DNA from: Orientallactaga sibirica
Taxonomy: Eukaryota > Chordata > Mammalia > Rodentia > Dipodidae
Length of the DNA: 64,000 nucleotides
Direction: 5' to 3'
NCBI GenBank assembly: GCA_036365145.1
Contig: JAEOAD010000040.1
Span: 16,281,501-16,345,500, forward strand
Positions 10,490-21,489 of the stretch are shown piece after piece. The notes under the pieces are model-generated. The model saw only the letters and a program-made list of their open reading frames with translations, did no database searches and was not told the origin of the DNA. The position numbers and the translations under genes were made by a program. How positions within the stretch are numbered: position 1 is the first letter of the stretch; the number at the start of each line of letters is the position of its first letter.

Positions 10490-10919
10490 CTCATGACTGT
10501 GTATGTTCTCTGGCATTGCTGGCAGCCGCGCTCCCTGCTGCTGAGGGAAAGATGAGCTACAGCAGAGGAGAATCCACTGTTTCCATCAGGACTTACTGGC
10601 AGCTGATTAATTCCTACCTGATTTAGAAGGCTGCTTTTCCTCTTCCATGCCATGAAGTGCAGACATGGGTAGCCCGTGGCTACAGTCTAGGCTCTCCATG
10701 GTATTGAGGAGGTGGGCTCTGCCCATCCTTTGGCTCTTCCACTCATTGGATTTGCTTTCTGTCTTCAAGGTTGCTTCATCTTTCAAGGTGGCGGCTGCTA
10801 GAACCACAATCATCAGGCTTACATGGAAAACATGAGGAAATAGTGATTCTTCCAGTAAAGACGTCATCCCACAACTTTTGCTTAGGTCTTACTGACAACT
10901 CTAGACTGAAGAGAACTTC
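10490..10919. other. No recognised feature
   Basis: Unique-looking, slightly GC-richer sequence. Open frames of 86-87 codons on the minus strand have no recognisable domain. Confidence 0.4.
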
Positions 10920-10934
10920 AAAATAGAGTCTCAG

Positions 10935-11129
10935 GGCTGGACTAGTGGTTAAGGCGTTTGCCTGCGAAGCCTAAGGACCCATGTTCAACTCTCCAGATCC
11001 CTCATAAGCCAGACGCACAAAGGAGAGGCAAGCACAAGGTCGCACATGCCCACTAGGTGGTACAAGCATCTGGTGTTCGATTGCAGTGGCTGACACACTG
11101 GGTGCCAATTCTCTCTCCCTCTGTGTGTT

Positions 11130-11172
<43 letters not shown>

Positions 11173-11178
11173 AAAAGA
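10935..11178 (+). mobile_element. DIP SINE, type B
   Basis: Exact 15-bp duplication aaaatagagtctcag at 10920-10934 and 11179-11193. The A-box region is shortened (ggctggactagtggttaagg). The type B middle is 'cccactaggtggtacaagc', followed by a (CT)n run. Confidence 0.92.
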
Positions 11179-11217
11179 AAAATAGAGTCTCAGGGTGCTA
11201 ATAAATAGCAGGTAGGT

Positions 11218-11310
11218 GTCTATAGCCATGCCACCATGAACATGCCTGACCTTGGAAGCTAAGCAGGGTTGAGCCTGGTTAGTACTTGGATGGGAGATTC
11301 CTGGTGGGCT
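11218..11310 (+). pseudogene. 5S rRNA retropseudogene fragment
   Basis: The sequence follows 5S rRNA: gtctatagccatgccacc, gaacatgcctgac, then cttggaagctaagcagggt, gagcctggttagtacttgg and atgggagattcctgg. About ten nucleotides (the atctcgtctg region) are missing, and the 3' end diverges after 'cctggtggg'. Remnants of the internal promoter are present, but the deletion and substitutions argue against function. A DIP begins nine bases after the recognisable part. Confidence 0.88.
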
Positions 11311-11319
11311 CACTTTTCT

Positions 11320-11549
11320 TTTTTCTTCTTTTTAAAGATTTATTTATTTATTTATTTGAGACAGAGAGAGGGAGAGAGAGAATGTGTGAGTGAGAATGGG
11401 CACGCCAGGACCTCTAGCCACTGCAAACGAACTCCAGACGCATGTGTCACCATGTGCATCTGGCTTACGTGGGGCCTGGAGAAGTGAACCTGGATCCTCA
11501 GGCTTTGCAGGCAAGCACCTTTAACCACTAAGCAATCTCTCCAGCCCTA
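11320..11549 (-). mobile_element. DIP SINE, minus strand, beside 5S pseudogene
   Basis: Exact duplication ggctcacttttct at 11307-11319 and 11550-11562. The left copy includes the last bases of the 5S-derived sequence, so the DIP landed in the 3' flank of the pseudogene. Confidence 0.9.
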
Positions 11550-11608
11550 GGCTCACTTTTCTAACATAATTAACAAAAATTAACAAAAATCTAACAAAAT
11601 TAAAAGCC

Positions 11609-11757
11609 TACCAAGTATGATGGTACACACACCTTTAATCCCAGCACTCAGGAGGAATTTGTGAGTTCAAGGCCCACCTGGGGCTACAGAATGAGTTCCA
11701 GGTCAGCCTGGGCTAGAGTGAGAATTTACCTTGAAAAACAACAATAACAACAACAAC
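11609..11757 (+). mobile_element. B1 SINE
   Basis: B1 body with 'acctttaatcccagcactcagg' and a (CAA)n-type tail. Duplication aaaattaaaagcc (11596-11608) and aaaataaaagcc (11758-11769). Confidence 0.88.
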
Positions 11758-11769
11758 AAAATAAAAGCC

Positions 11770-13004
11770 AAATAAATAGAAACAGATAATGACTAGCAAT
11801 GCCCAGTCTCTGCCAACCACACATAGGTCCTGACAAGGACATTAACACATGAACTTCCATTTGCCCAATTCGCTAGCTCACTGCGGCACACTGGAGAAGG
11901 GACTCCAGTGTTCTGATGGCCAGCCCAGGGAGTTATCACCCCACAGGATGCTCACCTCTTAGGAACAGCAGCCAGCGCTGAATTTAGCATCCCTTTAGCC
12001 TCAGGGGAAGCTGGCCAAGTCTAGCAGAATCCTCTCTCATCTCGCATTCATCAGGCCACAGGAAGCCTGCTGCAAAAGAACTTGATTGTTGGCAAGGAGA
12101 TTTGCAGCCAATGCTCGGCAGGGCCTGCCAGACAGCACTGGCATCTGTCCTAGGCGGGACTCACAGCTGGCTTTGAAGTTCTATTGCATATCCCAACCCT
12201 CCCAAGGACTCAGACCACCAAATCTATTCCATAAGACCCTAATAATGCAGTTATAAAGAGGCCCCCAGAGCAATTAAGAATGCCTTGTTCACTAAGTCAA
12301 AGAGCCAGGTCCCAAGGCTTGGGCCACTCTCTAAATTCATGACAGTAGTGAATTTCTGCTATTTCACATATCAAATAAAAATGGACAGCACCGAGACATT
12401 TAGAAAACCCTTTGCCTCCTGTGTTATTCTTTCCTTAACATATGGTCTTATGCACATGGCATTGTTAGACTTGACTCATTCTTTAGGGACAAGATTAAGA
12501 ATGCAAGGGGAAAACATTGTTGGCAATGAACCCCGGTCACCTCTCTGTGGCTGTGAGATGGAAGACAGTGATTCCTCACAGATGTATATACACCCTATAT
12601 GTGCAATCAGATGGTCCTTAACCACCTTCACTTGACCTCTATACACCCCATGGTGTGTGTGTGTTTTTATGTGTTTGTTCTGTTTTCCATCCCCACCCAA
12701 GACTGCATAAGTACCATCCTTCGAGAAACTTCACTTTTTAGTAAGAGAAACCATTTGTCTTTCAAAACCCTATTTTAAAGCCCTAGGGGTTTCTCGGATT
12801 TCTCAACAAAAATTCATTGCCTTTTATCCTATCCTGTTCAGATATTTCATGCTAGCAAGCTCATTCTGATAAACGGTGACCCGCGTGTTCTCATGTCTGC
12901 TAGACTGGTTCAGTATGGACTGAGCGGCAGGAGACACATGCCTTATTTATCTCCATGTACAGTGGTAGATTGAGAAGAAAGATTCTGGTCATGACTGAAT
13001 TTCA
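11770..13004. other. Repeat-poor stretch, no gene seen
   Basis: About 1.2 kb without recognisable interspersed repeats apart from a short GT run near 12655. A plus open frame of 116 codons (12285-12635) has no domain I recognise. Survival without SINE insertions makes it a candidate conserved non-coding region, but I cannot show conservation. Confidence 0.35.
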
Positions 13005-13020
13005 AAATGAATTGAGTTGA

Positions 13021-13231
13021 GGGGGTTGGAGAGATGGCTTAGCAGTTAAGGTGTTTGTTTGCAAAGCCAAAGGATCCCAGATCGATTTTCCAGGACCCAC
13101 GTAAGCCAGATGCACAAGGGGGGCTCATGTATCTGGAGTTCATTTGCAGTGGCTGGAGGCCCTGGCGCACCCATTCTCTCTCTCTCTGACTCTTTTTCTC
13201 TCACAAATAAGTAAATAAAATATATTTTTAA
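13021..13231 (+). mobile_element. DIP SINE, type A
   Basis: Duplication aaatgaattgagttga at 13005-13020 and aaatgaattgaattga at 13232-13247, one mismatch. Confidence 0.9.
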
Positions 13232-13247
13232 AAATGAATTGAATTGA

Positions 13248-13586
13248 ATTGGATCTTAGATCCTGTCATATTGGAGTTGTCCTGGCACTTCTAGCCCTGT
13301 TTGAATTTTTATCTAATTTTACTTTTGCTTTCAAGGAATTATCTTAAACCTTATGATGTTCAAGTTTCTCCAGTTGTCCGAGCACTTGGGACCAAAAGTC
13401 TGAAAGGTTCAAACTCCGAGGCAGGAAGTCCTCGTTCCTCTTGCACCTGCTTGTTTTGATTAGATTCTCTGGTTCTTCCAGGACAACCAAGCCTGGGAAC
13501 ACTGAAATGGTGTTTTCTTTTATTGATTTTATTGTGTGTGTGTGTGTTCATGTATATAAGGTGGCAACATGCACATGTGTGAATGT
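13248..13586. other. Unique sequence with GT run
   Basis: A (GT)n run at about 13534-13548. No gene or repeat family recognised otherwise. Confidence 0.4.
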
Positions 13587-13599
13587 CAGAGGACAACTT

Positions 13600-13953
13600 T
13601 AAAAAATATATATTCATTTTTTAGCCAGATGTGGTGTCATACTCAGGAGGCAGAGGTAGGAGGATCATTCTGGGTTCTAGGCCAGCCTGGGACTACAGAG
13701 TGAATTCCACATCAACCTGGGCTACAGTGAGATAATATTTTTAAATAATATTTTTAATGTATTTATTTAGAGGAGAGAGTAGAAAACAGAAGGGGGGATG
13801 AGTATGAGCATACCAGGGCCTCTTGCAACCACAAACAAACTGTAGACACAGTGTTACTCTGTGCATCTGGCTTTTTGTGGGTACTGGGGAATCAAACCCA
13901 GGCCATCAAGCTTTTTAAGCTAGTGCCTTTTATGGTTGCACCGTCTCTCCAGC
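13600..13953 (-). mobile_element. DIP SINE, minus strand, hosting a B1
   Basis: The outer duplication cagaggacaactt lies at 13587-13599 and 13954-13966. The T-rich leading (reversed tail) part is split by a B1 at about 13622-13735. The reversed head ends at 'ccgtctctccagc'. Confidence 0.82.
13622..13735 (+). mobile_element. B1 SINE fragment inside DIP tail
   Basis: Starts agccagatgtggtgtca and lacks the 'cctttaatcccagc' block. The body continues through 'gaggtaggaggatcattctg' to 'ggctacagtgagat'. Inserted in the A-rich end of the minus DIP. Confidence 0.75.
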
Positions 13954-14057
13954 CAGAGGACAACTTTTGAGTGTTGATTCTAGCCTTCCACTTCGTCTTG
14001 AGGCAGGGTCTCTCATTCTCATTGCTGTTGTTCACTGCTGTGGAAAATAGTGTCCTT

Positions 14058-14274
14058 GGGGCTGGAGAGACGGCTCCATGGTTAAGGCACTTGCCTGCAA
14101 AGCCTAATGACCCGAGTTTGATTCCCCAGTGCCCATGTAAAAGCCAAATGCACAAAGTGGCACATGCATCAAGAGTCTATTTGCAGTGGCTGGAGGCCCT
14201 GGTGTGCCCATTCTCTCTGGCTGCCTCTCTTCTCTCTCTCTCTCTCTGCTTGCAAATAAATAAATAAAAATAAA
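14058..14274 (+). mobile_element. DIP SINE, type A
   Basis: Exact 15-bp duplication gaaaatagtgtcctt at 14043-14057 and 14275-14289. Confidence 0.93.
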
Positions 14275-14289
14275 GAAAATAGTGTCCTT

Positions 14290-14939
14290 TACCTGAGCAG
14301 TGAGAAGTGAAAATACTAGGCAAAACTCACTGTCTATCTCAGGAAAACAAAGGGACATTATAGATGAGAAAATGTATGGGAGAGTGACCTGATCAAAGCC
14401 ACACCGGTAAATGGAGATCTGCTGGACACACTGGGCTGTGGTGGCCGAGCTCCGGTGAAAGAGGAGACCCGTGTGTCACGTACAGGCAAAGGACACTGAA
14501 GGAAGTTGGGTTGGGTGCTTGGATCAGCTGGGGTTCATTGACAAGGTGACTGGAGGCCCAGCTTGGGAGCGAGACAGAGGAAGGCTTGAGCTATGGATAT
14601 GCCCGTTGCTAAAATGAGTGCGTATAGACACCTTTCTCACTGGACCTCAGTTTTCTCTTCTGTAAATGAAGGTGATGACGTGTAAGGCACATGCCACACA
14701 CAATGAGCTTGTCCTTGTAGAGTCTAGTGGCACGTGACTAGATGATCTCAAGCTGGCATCAGTGTTCTTCCCATTTGAAAGGTTTGGGTCAAGAAAGGCA
14801 TACGTCATTATCCCTGTCTGCCCTTCCACTCTGCCCTTCGCCTCCCCACCTCTGGAAGAAAGAGAGTTTGCCATCTCCTAGAGCCAGTGAAGGCACTTTT
14901 GCTCTTTCAACAAGTGTTCAATAAGTAATTAATTAAGAA
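14290..14939. other. Unique sequence with a MIR trace
   Basis: At 14620-14680 'cactggacctcagttttctcttctgtaaatgaaggtgatga' (in order) looks like the MIR core, plus strand. The rest is unrecognised. Confidence 0.4.
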
Positions 14940-14947
14940 TTGAACTC

Positions 14948-15203
14948 AGGGCTGGAGAATGACTTAGCAGTTAAGGTGCTTGCCTATAAAGCCAAAGCAC
15001 TCAGGATAGATTCCCCAGGACCCACATAAGCCAGATGCATAAGGTGGTGCATGTGTCTGGGGTTCATTTGCAGCAGCTGAAGGCTCTGGAATGCCTATTC
15101 TCTCTGTCTCTGTCTCTCTCTGTGTCTCTCTCTCTCTCTCTCTCTCTCTGCCTCTTTCTCTTTGTGTCAAATAAATGAAATACATAAAAAAATTTTAAAG
15201 AGA
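14948..15203 (+). mobile_element. DIP SINE, first of a head-to-tail triplet
   Basis: Flanked by ttgaactcagg on both sides (14940 and 15205). It has a long CT/GT-rich stretch near 15095-15165. The second DIP begins directly in the right-hand duplication. Confidence 0.85.
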
Positions 15204-15212
15204 CTTGAACTC

Positions 15213-15430
15213 AGGCTGGAGAGATGGCTCAGCAGTTAAAGGTACTTGCTTGCAAAGCCTAATGGCCCGGGATTGATTTTCCAGGACCTGCTTAAAGCCA
15301 GATGCACCAAGTGTGCAAGCATTTGGAGTTCATTTGTAGTGGCAGGAGTTCCTGGTGCATCCATTCTCTCTATATATCTCTCCTTCTCTCTCTAAATAAA
15401 TAATTAAAATATAGCTATGTTTAAAAAAAA
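15213..15430 (+). mobile_element. DIP SINE, second of triplet
   Basis: Head ggctggagagatggctcagc. The B-box region is diverged (gggattgattttcc). Confidence 0.83.
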
Positions 15431-15437
15431 GATTTGC

Positions 15438-15650
15438 AGGCTGGAGAGATGGCTTAATGGTTAAGGCACTTGCCTGCAAAGCCAAAGGATCCTGGTTCGA
15501 CTCTCCAGGATCCACGTAAGACAGATGCACACGGGGGCATCTGGAGTTCATTTGCAGTGGCTGGAGGCCCTGGTGCATCCATTCTCTCTCATTTTCTCTC
15601 CATCTCTTTCTCTCAAGTAAATAAATAAAATACATTTTAAAAAATAATAA
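15438..15650 (+). mobile_element. DIP SINE, third of triplet
   Basis: Starts after the A-rich tail of the second copy (aaaaaaaagatttgca). Good B box GGTTCGACTCT. The three copies probably accumulated by insertion into successive A-rich tails. Confidence 0.85.
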
Positions 15651-16221
15651 ATAAAATATTTTTTAAAAAAATTGACCTACAACCTGCCTCTCACAGTCTA
15701 GAGAGCAAGGCCACTAGAGAGGTAAGATTTGTACCTGTTGTCAATGGAGAGCCAGTGAGGAGAGTCTCAGGCAGACAGTCATGTGTGTAATGCAGGTGGC
15801 AGATATATGTGACCTTGGGGAAGGAGTGGGAGCAGAGAATAATTGGTTGGAAAATAGTTAAATCACGGATGCTGATCTAAGACTTTGTAAAGAGGTAGAA
15901 TTGATAAAAATTGAGAGAATAGATGCAAGGAGATGAGCAAAAAAGAAAGAAGCAGTTTTTCTCACGTGGGGAGAAGCAGGCCTGGTTAAACTCTGAGTTT
16001 CAGATACGTAGGGGGCTGCCCCATGGAGCCATGAGGAGGCAAACACATGACCAGATGTTAACCAGCAGAGAAGTGCAAGCTAGAGGCTGGGACTTGAGAT
16101 CCAAATATAGACGGCAGATGACATGGTCTAAGCCTTTGATCAGGAGACACACAAACATTTCTTTATGAGTTTTAATTCTAAAGTTGAATTATCTCCGGTG
16201 CTTACGGTTTATGGGGACCTC
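15651..16221. other. No recognised feature
   Basis: About 570 bp of purine-leaning unique sequence. No gene supported. Confidence 0.4.
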
Positions 16222-16236
16222 TGCTTTATAATCTTT

Positions 16237-16449
16237 TTAAAATTTAAAATATGTTTTTTAATCATTTGCAAGCAGAGAGATACAGAGAGAGAGAGAATGG
16301 GCATGCCAGGGCCTCTAGCCACTTGCAAACGAACTCCAGACACATGCACCACCTTGTGCATCTGACTTACATGGGACCTGGGGAATCAAATCTGGGTCCT
16401 TTGGTTTTACAGTCAAGCACTTTAACTGCTAATCCATCTATCCAGCCCA
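16237..16449 (-). mobile_element. DIP SINE, minus strand
   Basis: Exact duplication tgctttataatcttt at 16222-16236 and 16450-16464. Confidence 0.93.
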
Positions 16450-16481
16450 TGCTTTATAATCTTTAAGATAGAAATAATAAT

Positions 16482-16560
16482 AGGACTGGGGACATTGCTC
16501 AGTGGTAGAGCTCCTGCCTACTGTGCACAAAGCCCTAGGTTTGATCCCCAGCACCATTCA
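16482..16560 (+). mobile_element. ID-type SINE
   Basis: Matches the ID/BC1 head derived from tRNA-Ala: ggggacattgctcagtgg, then tagagctcctgcctactgtg, then tttgatccccagcacc. Short and without a clear A tail. Confidence 0.75.
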
Positions 16561-16679
16561 CACAGTTGATAAAATGAAAAGAATATCCCTACCTAACCAC
16601 CTCATTTGGTTATTGTGATTAAGTATATGAAGGTTTACAGTACCTGGTACATAGCAAAGGTGTGATAAATGTAAAAATT

Positions 16680-16895
16680 GGGGCTGGAGAGATGGATCAG
16701 CAGTTAAAGGCATTTGCTTGCAAAGCCTGGTAACCAGAGTCCAATTCCCCAGTACCCACATAAAGACAGAGGCACAAAGTGACACAGACATCTGGAGTTT
16801 GTTTGCAGTGGCAGGAGGCCTTTGCACACCCACACTTCCCCCATCCCCGTTTGCCTCTTTCTCTCAATTAAATGAATTAAAAATATTTCTTAAAA
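16680..16895 (+). mobile_element. DIP SINE, first of second triplet
   Basis: Head gggctggagagatggatcag. The CT stretch is replaced by a C-rich one. Tail near 16875-16895. Confidence 0.82.
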
Positions 16896-16907
16896 TGTTA
16901 GGAATTA

Positions 16908-17120
16908 GAGCTGGAGAGATGGCTTAGGAGTTAAGGCATTTGTCTGCAGAGCCTAATGACCCCAGTTCACTTCCCTAGTGCCCGTTGTAAAGCTAGATGC
17001 TCCACGTGATTCACGCGTTTGTACTTCATTTGCAGCAGCTGGAGGCCATGGCATGCCCCTTCATTCTCTCTCTGTTTATCTCTTTCTGTTTGCAAGACAA
17101 TATATTTTTTTAATATTAAA
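16908..17120 (+). mobile_element. DIP SINE, second of second triplet
   Basis: Head agctggagagatggcttagg, poor B box. Follows the tail of the previous copy by about 13 bp. Confidence 0.82.
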
Positions 17121-17125
17121 AATTG

Positions 17126-17265
17126 GACTGGAGGGATGGCTTAGCAGCTAAGATGTTTGCCTACAAAGCCAAGGGGACCCAGGTTCAATTCCCCAGGACC
17201 CATGTTAGCCAGATGCATAAGGGGGCACACGCATCTGGAGTTCGTTTGCAGTGGCTGGAGGCCCT

Positions 17266-17297
<32 letters not shown>

Positions 17298-17331
17298 AAA
17301 TAATTAAATTTTAAAAAATAAAATATTTTAA
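17126..17331 (+). mobile_element. DIP SINE, third of second triplet
   Basis: Head actggagggatggcttagc, B box GGTTCAATTCC, (CT)n near 17267-17288, A/T-rich tail. Confidence 0.84.
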
Positions 17332-17334
17332 GAA

Positions 17335-17936
17335 TTACCATTTCCCAATCCTTTTTAAAAGGATGGTGTAGTCAAGCTTGTCTCAATCTCACACTGTCAT
17401 CCAAGGAAGACAGAATCACAAACATGAATGTGGATTTAATTAAGAAAAGGTACGTGGAAGTATGTCACAGCTCAGCCTAGAACGGGGAGAGCTGGAGAGT
17501 TCATGCACACAATCTGGCTGGCCGGTGATGACTTGCAGAAGCTAAGATCATCGCTGTGTTATGAAAAGGCCCAGCGCACCACACACAGTCCAGTTATTCC
17601 TGACCAACCACATTGCAATGACCTGGGCGCAAATGAGTCAAACACACATGGACTAGATTTCCTTTCAAATACACATGGGTTTAACAATTAAGGGGAATGG
17701 GTGTTTGCCAAAATGCATTTTGTAATAAGTCCTGAAATAATAAATGGCTCGCTAAGCCGGAAACATCAGTGGGTCATCTGTGATGCTTGTTAGACTCAAG
17801 AGACAGCAGGTTGAAATACTCAGGAAATGCTTAGAAAGACAACAAAGAAGATTTTTCCCAACAGCCATTGTATGTTGGAACAAGAATAGAATCGGGAGGG
17901 AGAAGGTGCTTCTCATGTCTGGTGTGGAGCTTCTTT
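17335..17936. other. No recognised feature
   Basis: About 600 bp of unique-looking sequence, no gene supported. Confidence 0.4.
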
Positions 17937-17947
17937 AAGAGAGGAAG

Positions 17948-18165
17948 AGGGCTGGAGAGATGGCTTAGCAGTGAAGGACCCATGTTCGACTCTCCAGATC
18001 CCACAGAAGCCAGACACACAAAGGTGAGGCAACCACAAGGTCGCACATGCCTACTAGGTGGCACAAACATCTGGAATTCCGTTACAGTGGCTGAGGTCCT
18101 GGCACCCCAATTCCAACCCCCTCTCTCCCTCTCTCTCTCTAAAATAAAAAAAACAAGTTTTAAAA
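17948..18165 (+). mobile_element. DIP SINE, type B with shortened head
   Basis: Duplication aagagaggaag at 17937-17947 and 18166-18176. The region between the A and B boxes is deleted ('agcagtgaaggacccatg'). Confidence 0.88.
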
Positions 18166-18176
18166 AAGAGAGGAAG

Positions 18177-19820
18177 GGAAAGGTGAGAAGGTGACAACCT
18201 TGCTTCCCGCGTCCAAGTGCAATGGTCCACACTGTGACTCAACCTCAGATGCGCCTTTCACTGCCCAGGCCTGATTCCTTTTCTGCAAAACCAAGGAATC
18301 TCTATCTGATGTCATCGAAGGTCCCTTGCAATGCTGAACATCCATAGACAACTCTTAGCAGAGAATGAGGTGTCTTATGTTTAGTGAACAAACATTGCAT
18401 CTCAATGAAAATAGCACCATCACAATCTGGAAGAGACCATTCAAGAAGCAAAGAGCTTCGTGACGATAGATTTCTGCTCTGTCAACTGAAGGCCTTGCCA
18501 ACAAACACACCGGGGCTGGAATGTTTTAGTCAGGCACTTTTGGCCCAAACCTCTGCTGTGACAGTCCACAGCAGCTTTTCCTAACGGGCTTTGACAGCAT
18601 CAAAAAAAAAAAAAAAAATTAAAGTAAATGAAGGATATGCCAATTCATATTTGAATGAATTCCAAATGTCAGGATGGAAAAAAAATCAATATTCATCCAA
18701 AGTCAAATATCCCCTTCGGAGAACATATTTCTGGAATAGCAATAACCAACATAAATTTTCATGGCTACCATTAATACAACTTTATTAAACCTTATATCAG
18801 CTAAATTTACTAATTTTCTATTACGATACTGAAGTGACAATTTCTAAGCTGTCAGCTGATCCTGGCGTCACCTGACTGCATGCTGGCTGCACTGAAAAGT
18901 TGCTCAGTAAACTGATGGCAGGTGTAGAGGGAGAATTCTTGCAGATGTTTTTTTTTTTTTTTTTTTCTAGAACTTTCTTGTTTGCTGGATCGACGATTAA
19001 CTATGAGCGCTAATGTATGTGATTCATAAAGGTGTCCTTCTTGGAAAGTCTTGACACAAGAAAGTTGGCATCCTGCTTTTAATCCTTTCCCTAAAATTCT
19101 GAAGGTCTTAAAAAAAAAAAAAGTCCTCGCCTCAAAAGTCACTCAACATCAAATAGTTTACTTAAGGTTAGTTTGTTTCAGGTCAGTAATGCTAATATCC
19201 AGAACGAGTCCAAAAAGGTATGAATTAGGACCAAACCCTGATCTCTAAGATTCTGCCTGGTTTATCATTGTAATTCTTAAATGAGTTTTTTGGCCAGAAA
19301 AAGATAACACTTTTCCTAAAGCTGTGTAGCTAATGCAGCCTCTTAATGTTTGCATGAACAATGAATCAACTTACATATTTAACAGTTTGAAATTCTTGTT
19401 GTACATTAGAACATTTAAATGGCTTATTATTCATAATGTTAACAGCTGTTAAAAAAAAAAAAAGCAATTATTGCCAAGGCCCTTGGTTTCCCTTGAGAAA
19501 CAGATGGTAAGACCCTATTGCTGAAGACTCACTTGCCTGAGCAGCAAGGTCACTGAGAAAGCAAGCTGGTGCTGAGCAGAAAACCTTCTTCCTGTAGACC
19601 AGACAACTGAAAGCTGGAAAAAGCTGCATTGCATGCAGCTGTATGGGAGACAGAAGTCATCAGCAGTAAAAACAGTGGACAGTGGAAAATTCAAGTTTGG
19701 CCAGACAAGGCCCAATGACCGAATGGGTACAATAGTGGCATGTCTGCTCTTGGGGAAACCAACTGCTCCCTAATTGGACTGAAGGCCCGCTCTATGGGAG
19801 GGAATACATGCCTGGTACTG
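18177..19820. other. Longest repeat-poor stretch; no gene seen
   Basis: About 1.64 kb free of recognisable SINE, LINE or LTR sequence apart from homopolymer runs (A near 18602, T near 18949, A near 19110 and 19450). It is AT-rich, with several TTAAAT/TAATNN-like stretches around 19320-19450. Open frames are below 100 codons. It is the best candidate here for a conserved non-coding element, on position alone. Confidence 0.35.
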
Positions 19821-19833
19821 AAAAAAATAATCA

Positions 19834-20092
19834 GGGCTGGAGAGATGGCTTAGCAGTTAAGGCGTCTGCCTGCTAAGCCTAAGAACGCTGGTTCCAATCT
19901 CCAGGTCCCACGTTTAGCCAAATGCAAAGTGACACAAGGGCGCAATGCCGCACTTGGCCACAAGGGATTTCATTTGCAGCAGCTGAGAGGCTGCTGGCCC
20001 GCCCATCTCTATCTGTCTTCCTCTCTCTCTCTCTCTCTGTGTCTCTCTCCAAAAATAAAAAATAAAAAATAAATTTTAAAAAAATCAAAAGT
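19834..20092 (+). mobile_element. DIP SINE, type C
   Basis: A third middle variant: 'tttagccaaatgcaaagtg', then 'cgcaatgccgcacttggcc', then cagcagctgagaggctgc. The tail is AAAAATAAAAAATAAA. Related copies at 58115 and 63050. Confidence 0.88.
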
Positions 20093-20134
20093 CTATGGCA
20101 GGGGAGGTCATGAGCCTTAGGGGTATAAAGCCTG

Positions 20135-20668
20135 CTCTTGTCTGGCTAAATGTGTATATTATTCCCACCAAACTGCCCTGAAAGCACTATACTTAATGTT
20201 CATATTCACATATTAATGCTACTCTCACTTCTGGTTAGAGAAGCTTCTCTTTGCAGATGGCGATGACCACTGGGATGACCCAAAAGGCAACATAGTGCTG
20301 AGAAGAAGGGTCAGAGGAGTGTCCAACACTGAAACATCTCTATCATACCCTCCAAGGCTCAGGGTCCATTGTGGAAGAGGGGGCGGAAAGAATGTAGGAG
20401 CCAAAGGAAGGATATGACTCCTTATAATGCAACTGTCCAGACAGAAATTGGCCTCAATATCCATGACCTCACAGTGCCTAGCAATACCTTCACAAGACCC
20501 TCAAAATAGGAGAAAAAGATGATGACATCAAATTAAAAGAGAGACTAATGGAGAGAGGGAGGGGATATGATGGAGAGTGGAGTTGTGAAGGGGAATGGGG
20601 GGAGGGAAATATCATGGTTTATTGTCTGTAAGTTTAGAAATTGTCAATAAAAAATTTTTAAAAATAGC
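20135..20668 (+). mobile_element. Probable L1 3' UTR
   Basis: Contains 'acctcacagtgcctagcaataccttcacaagaccctc' in part, a G-rich run (gaatggggggagggaaat), then 'ttattgtctgtaagtt' and a terminal caataaaaaatttt. A G-rich run before an AATAAA tail is typical of rodent L1 3' ends. The family is inferred and no ORF2 sequence is visible. Confidence 0.5.
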
Positions 20669-21485
20669 AATTATACCATATCCTCATAAAGAACAAGCAG
20701 ACTTTAAATGAATAATAGAATTTCCACATATAAAACACATATAGAGTTTTTTTTTACTCTAAATTGCATCAAGAATGCTCTCCTCCATTTAGAAGTGAGT
20801 GTTCAAACATTAATAAATTTGACTTGGCAATTCTTTGTTTATTCCATCAATGTTGTTTTTATGACATGTGATGGATGGGATCATGACATGTCCAGTCAGA
20901 ATCCTTGAGCTCAGGGAGGCGGCCTGAAGCTGAAGGAAACATGTGCAGTGCCACCTCCACAAGCGCTGCCTTGCAGCAGCTCACACAAACCAGAGCCGGC
21001 ATGGAGGGCATCCAGGCCAGGTCAGATGCTCAGGCCTCCCAAAGGGAGTTCTCTGCACCATCCATTCCGGAGCCCTCATCCCAGAAAATCAGGAAATGAA
21101 AGTTAAAGAGTTTGACGTAGACCTGAACCTGGAAGGCAGAGGCCCAAGGTGAGAGGGGTCAGCTGAGTTTGAGAGAAAGGCGGGGGGATGAGGTATTTGG
21201 GGGAGAAACAGCTGCTACCGAGCTGTCCCTCTGAGGGGGGGAGAGAGGCTCGAAGAGGCTTCTAGAAATGGCATTGTAAGGCAGAAGCCTCCAACCACGG
21301 CCTCTTCGACACAGCTGTCGTAGATGCTCTTACAAGACGTTGATGTGACTTTTCTTCTCCCCTCCCCCGTTGAATGGCACGCATCATCTTATTTTGGGGA
21401 CTCGCGTGGAAAGGAAAAGGCCAGCACTTCCCTGTCACGCAGCGTAGCCACCTCTAAATACCTCCAAAGGTCTCTTAACCAGAAA
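20669..21485. other. No recognised repeat; weak exon-like stretch
   Basis: Around 20930-21150 the sequence is GC-richer and an open frame stops near a donor-like AAGGTGAG at 21148. There is no recognisable protein and no clear acceptor, so no exon is called. Confidence 0.3.
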
Positions 21486-21489
21486 CGAC

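Noticed and set aside
20905..21152. Possible exon ending at a donor-like AAGGTGAG
   Set aside because: No acceptor, no recognised protein, and donor-like words occur often by chance.
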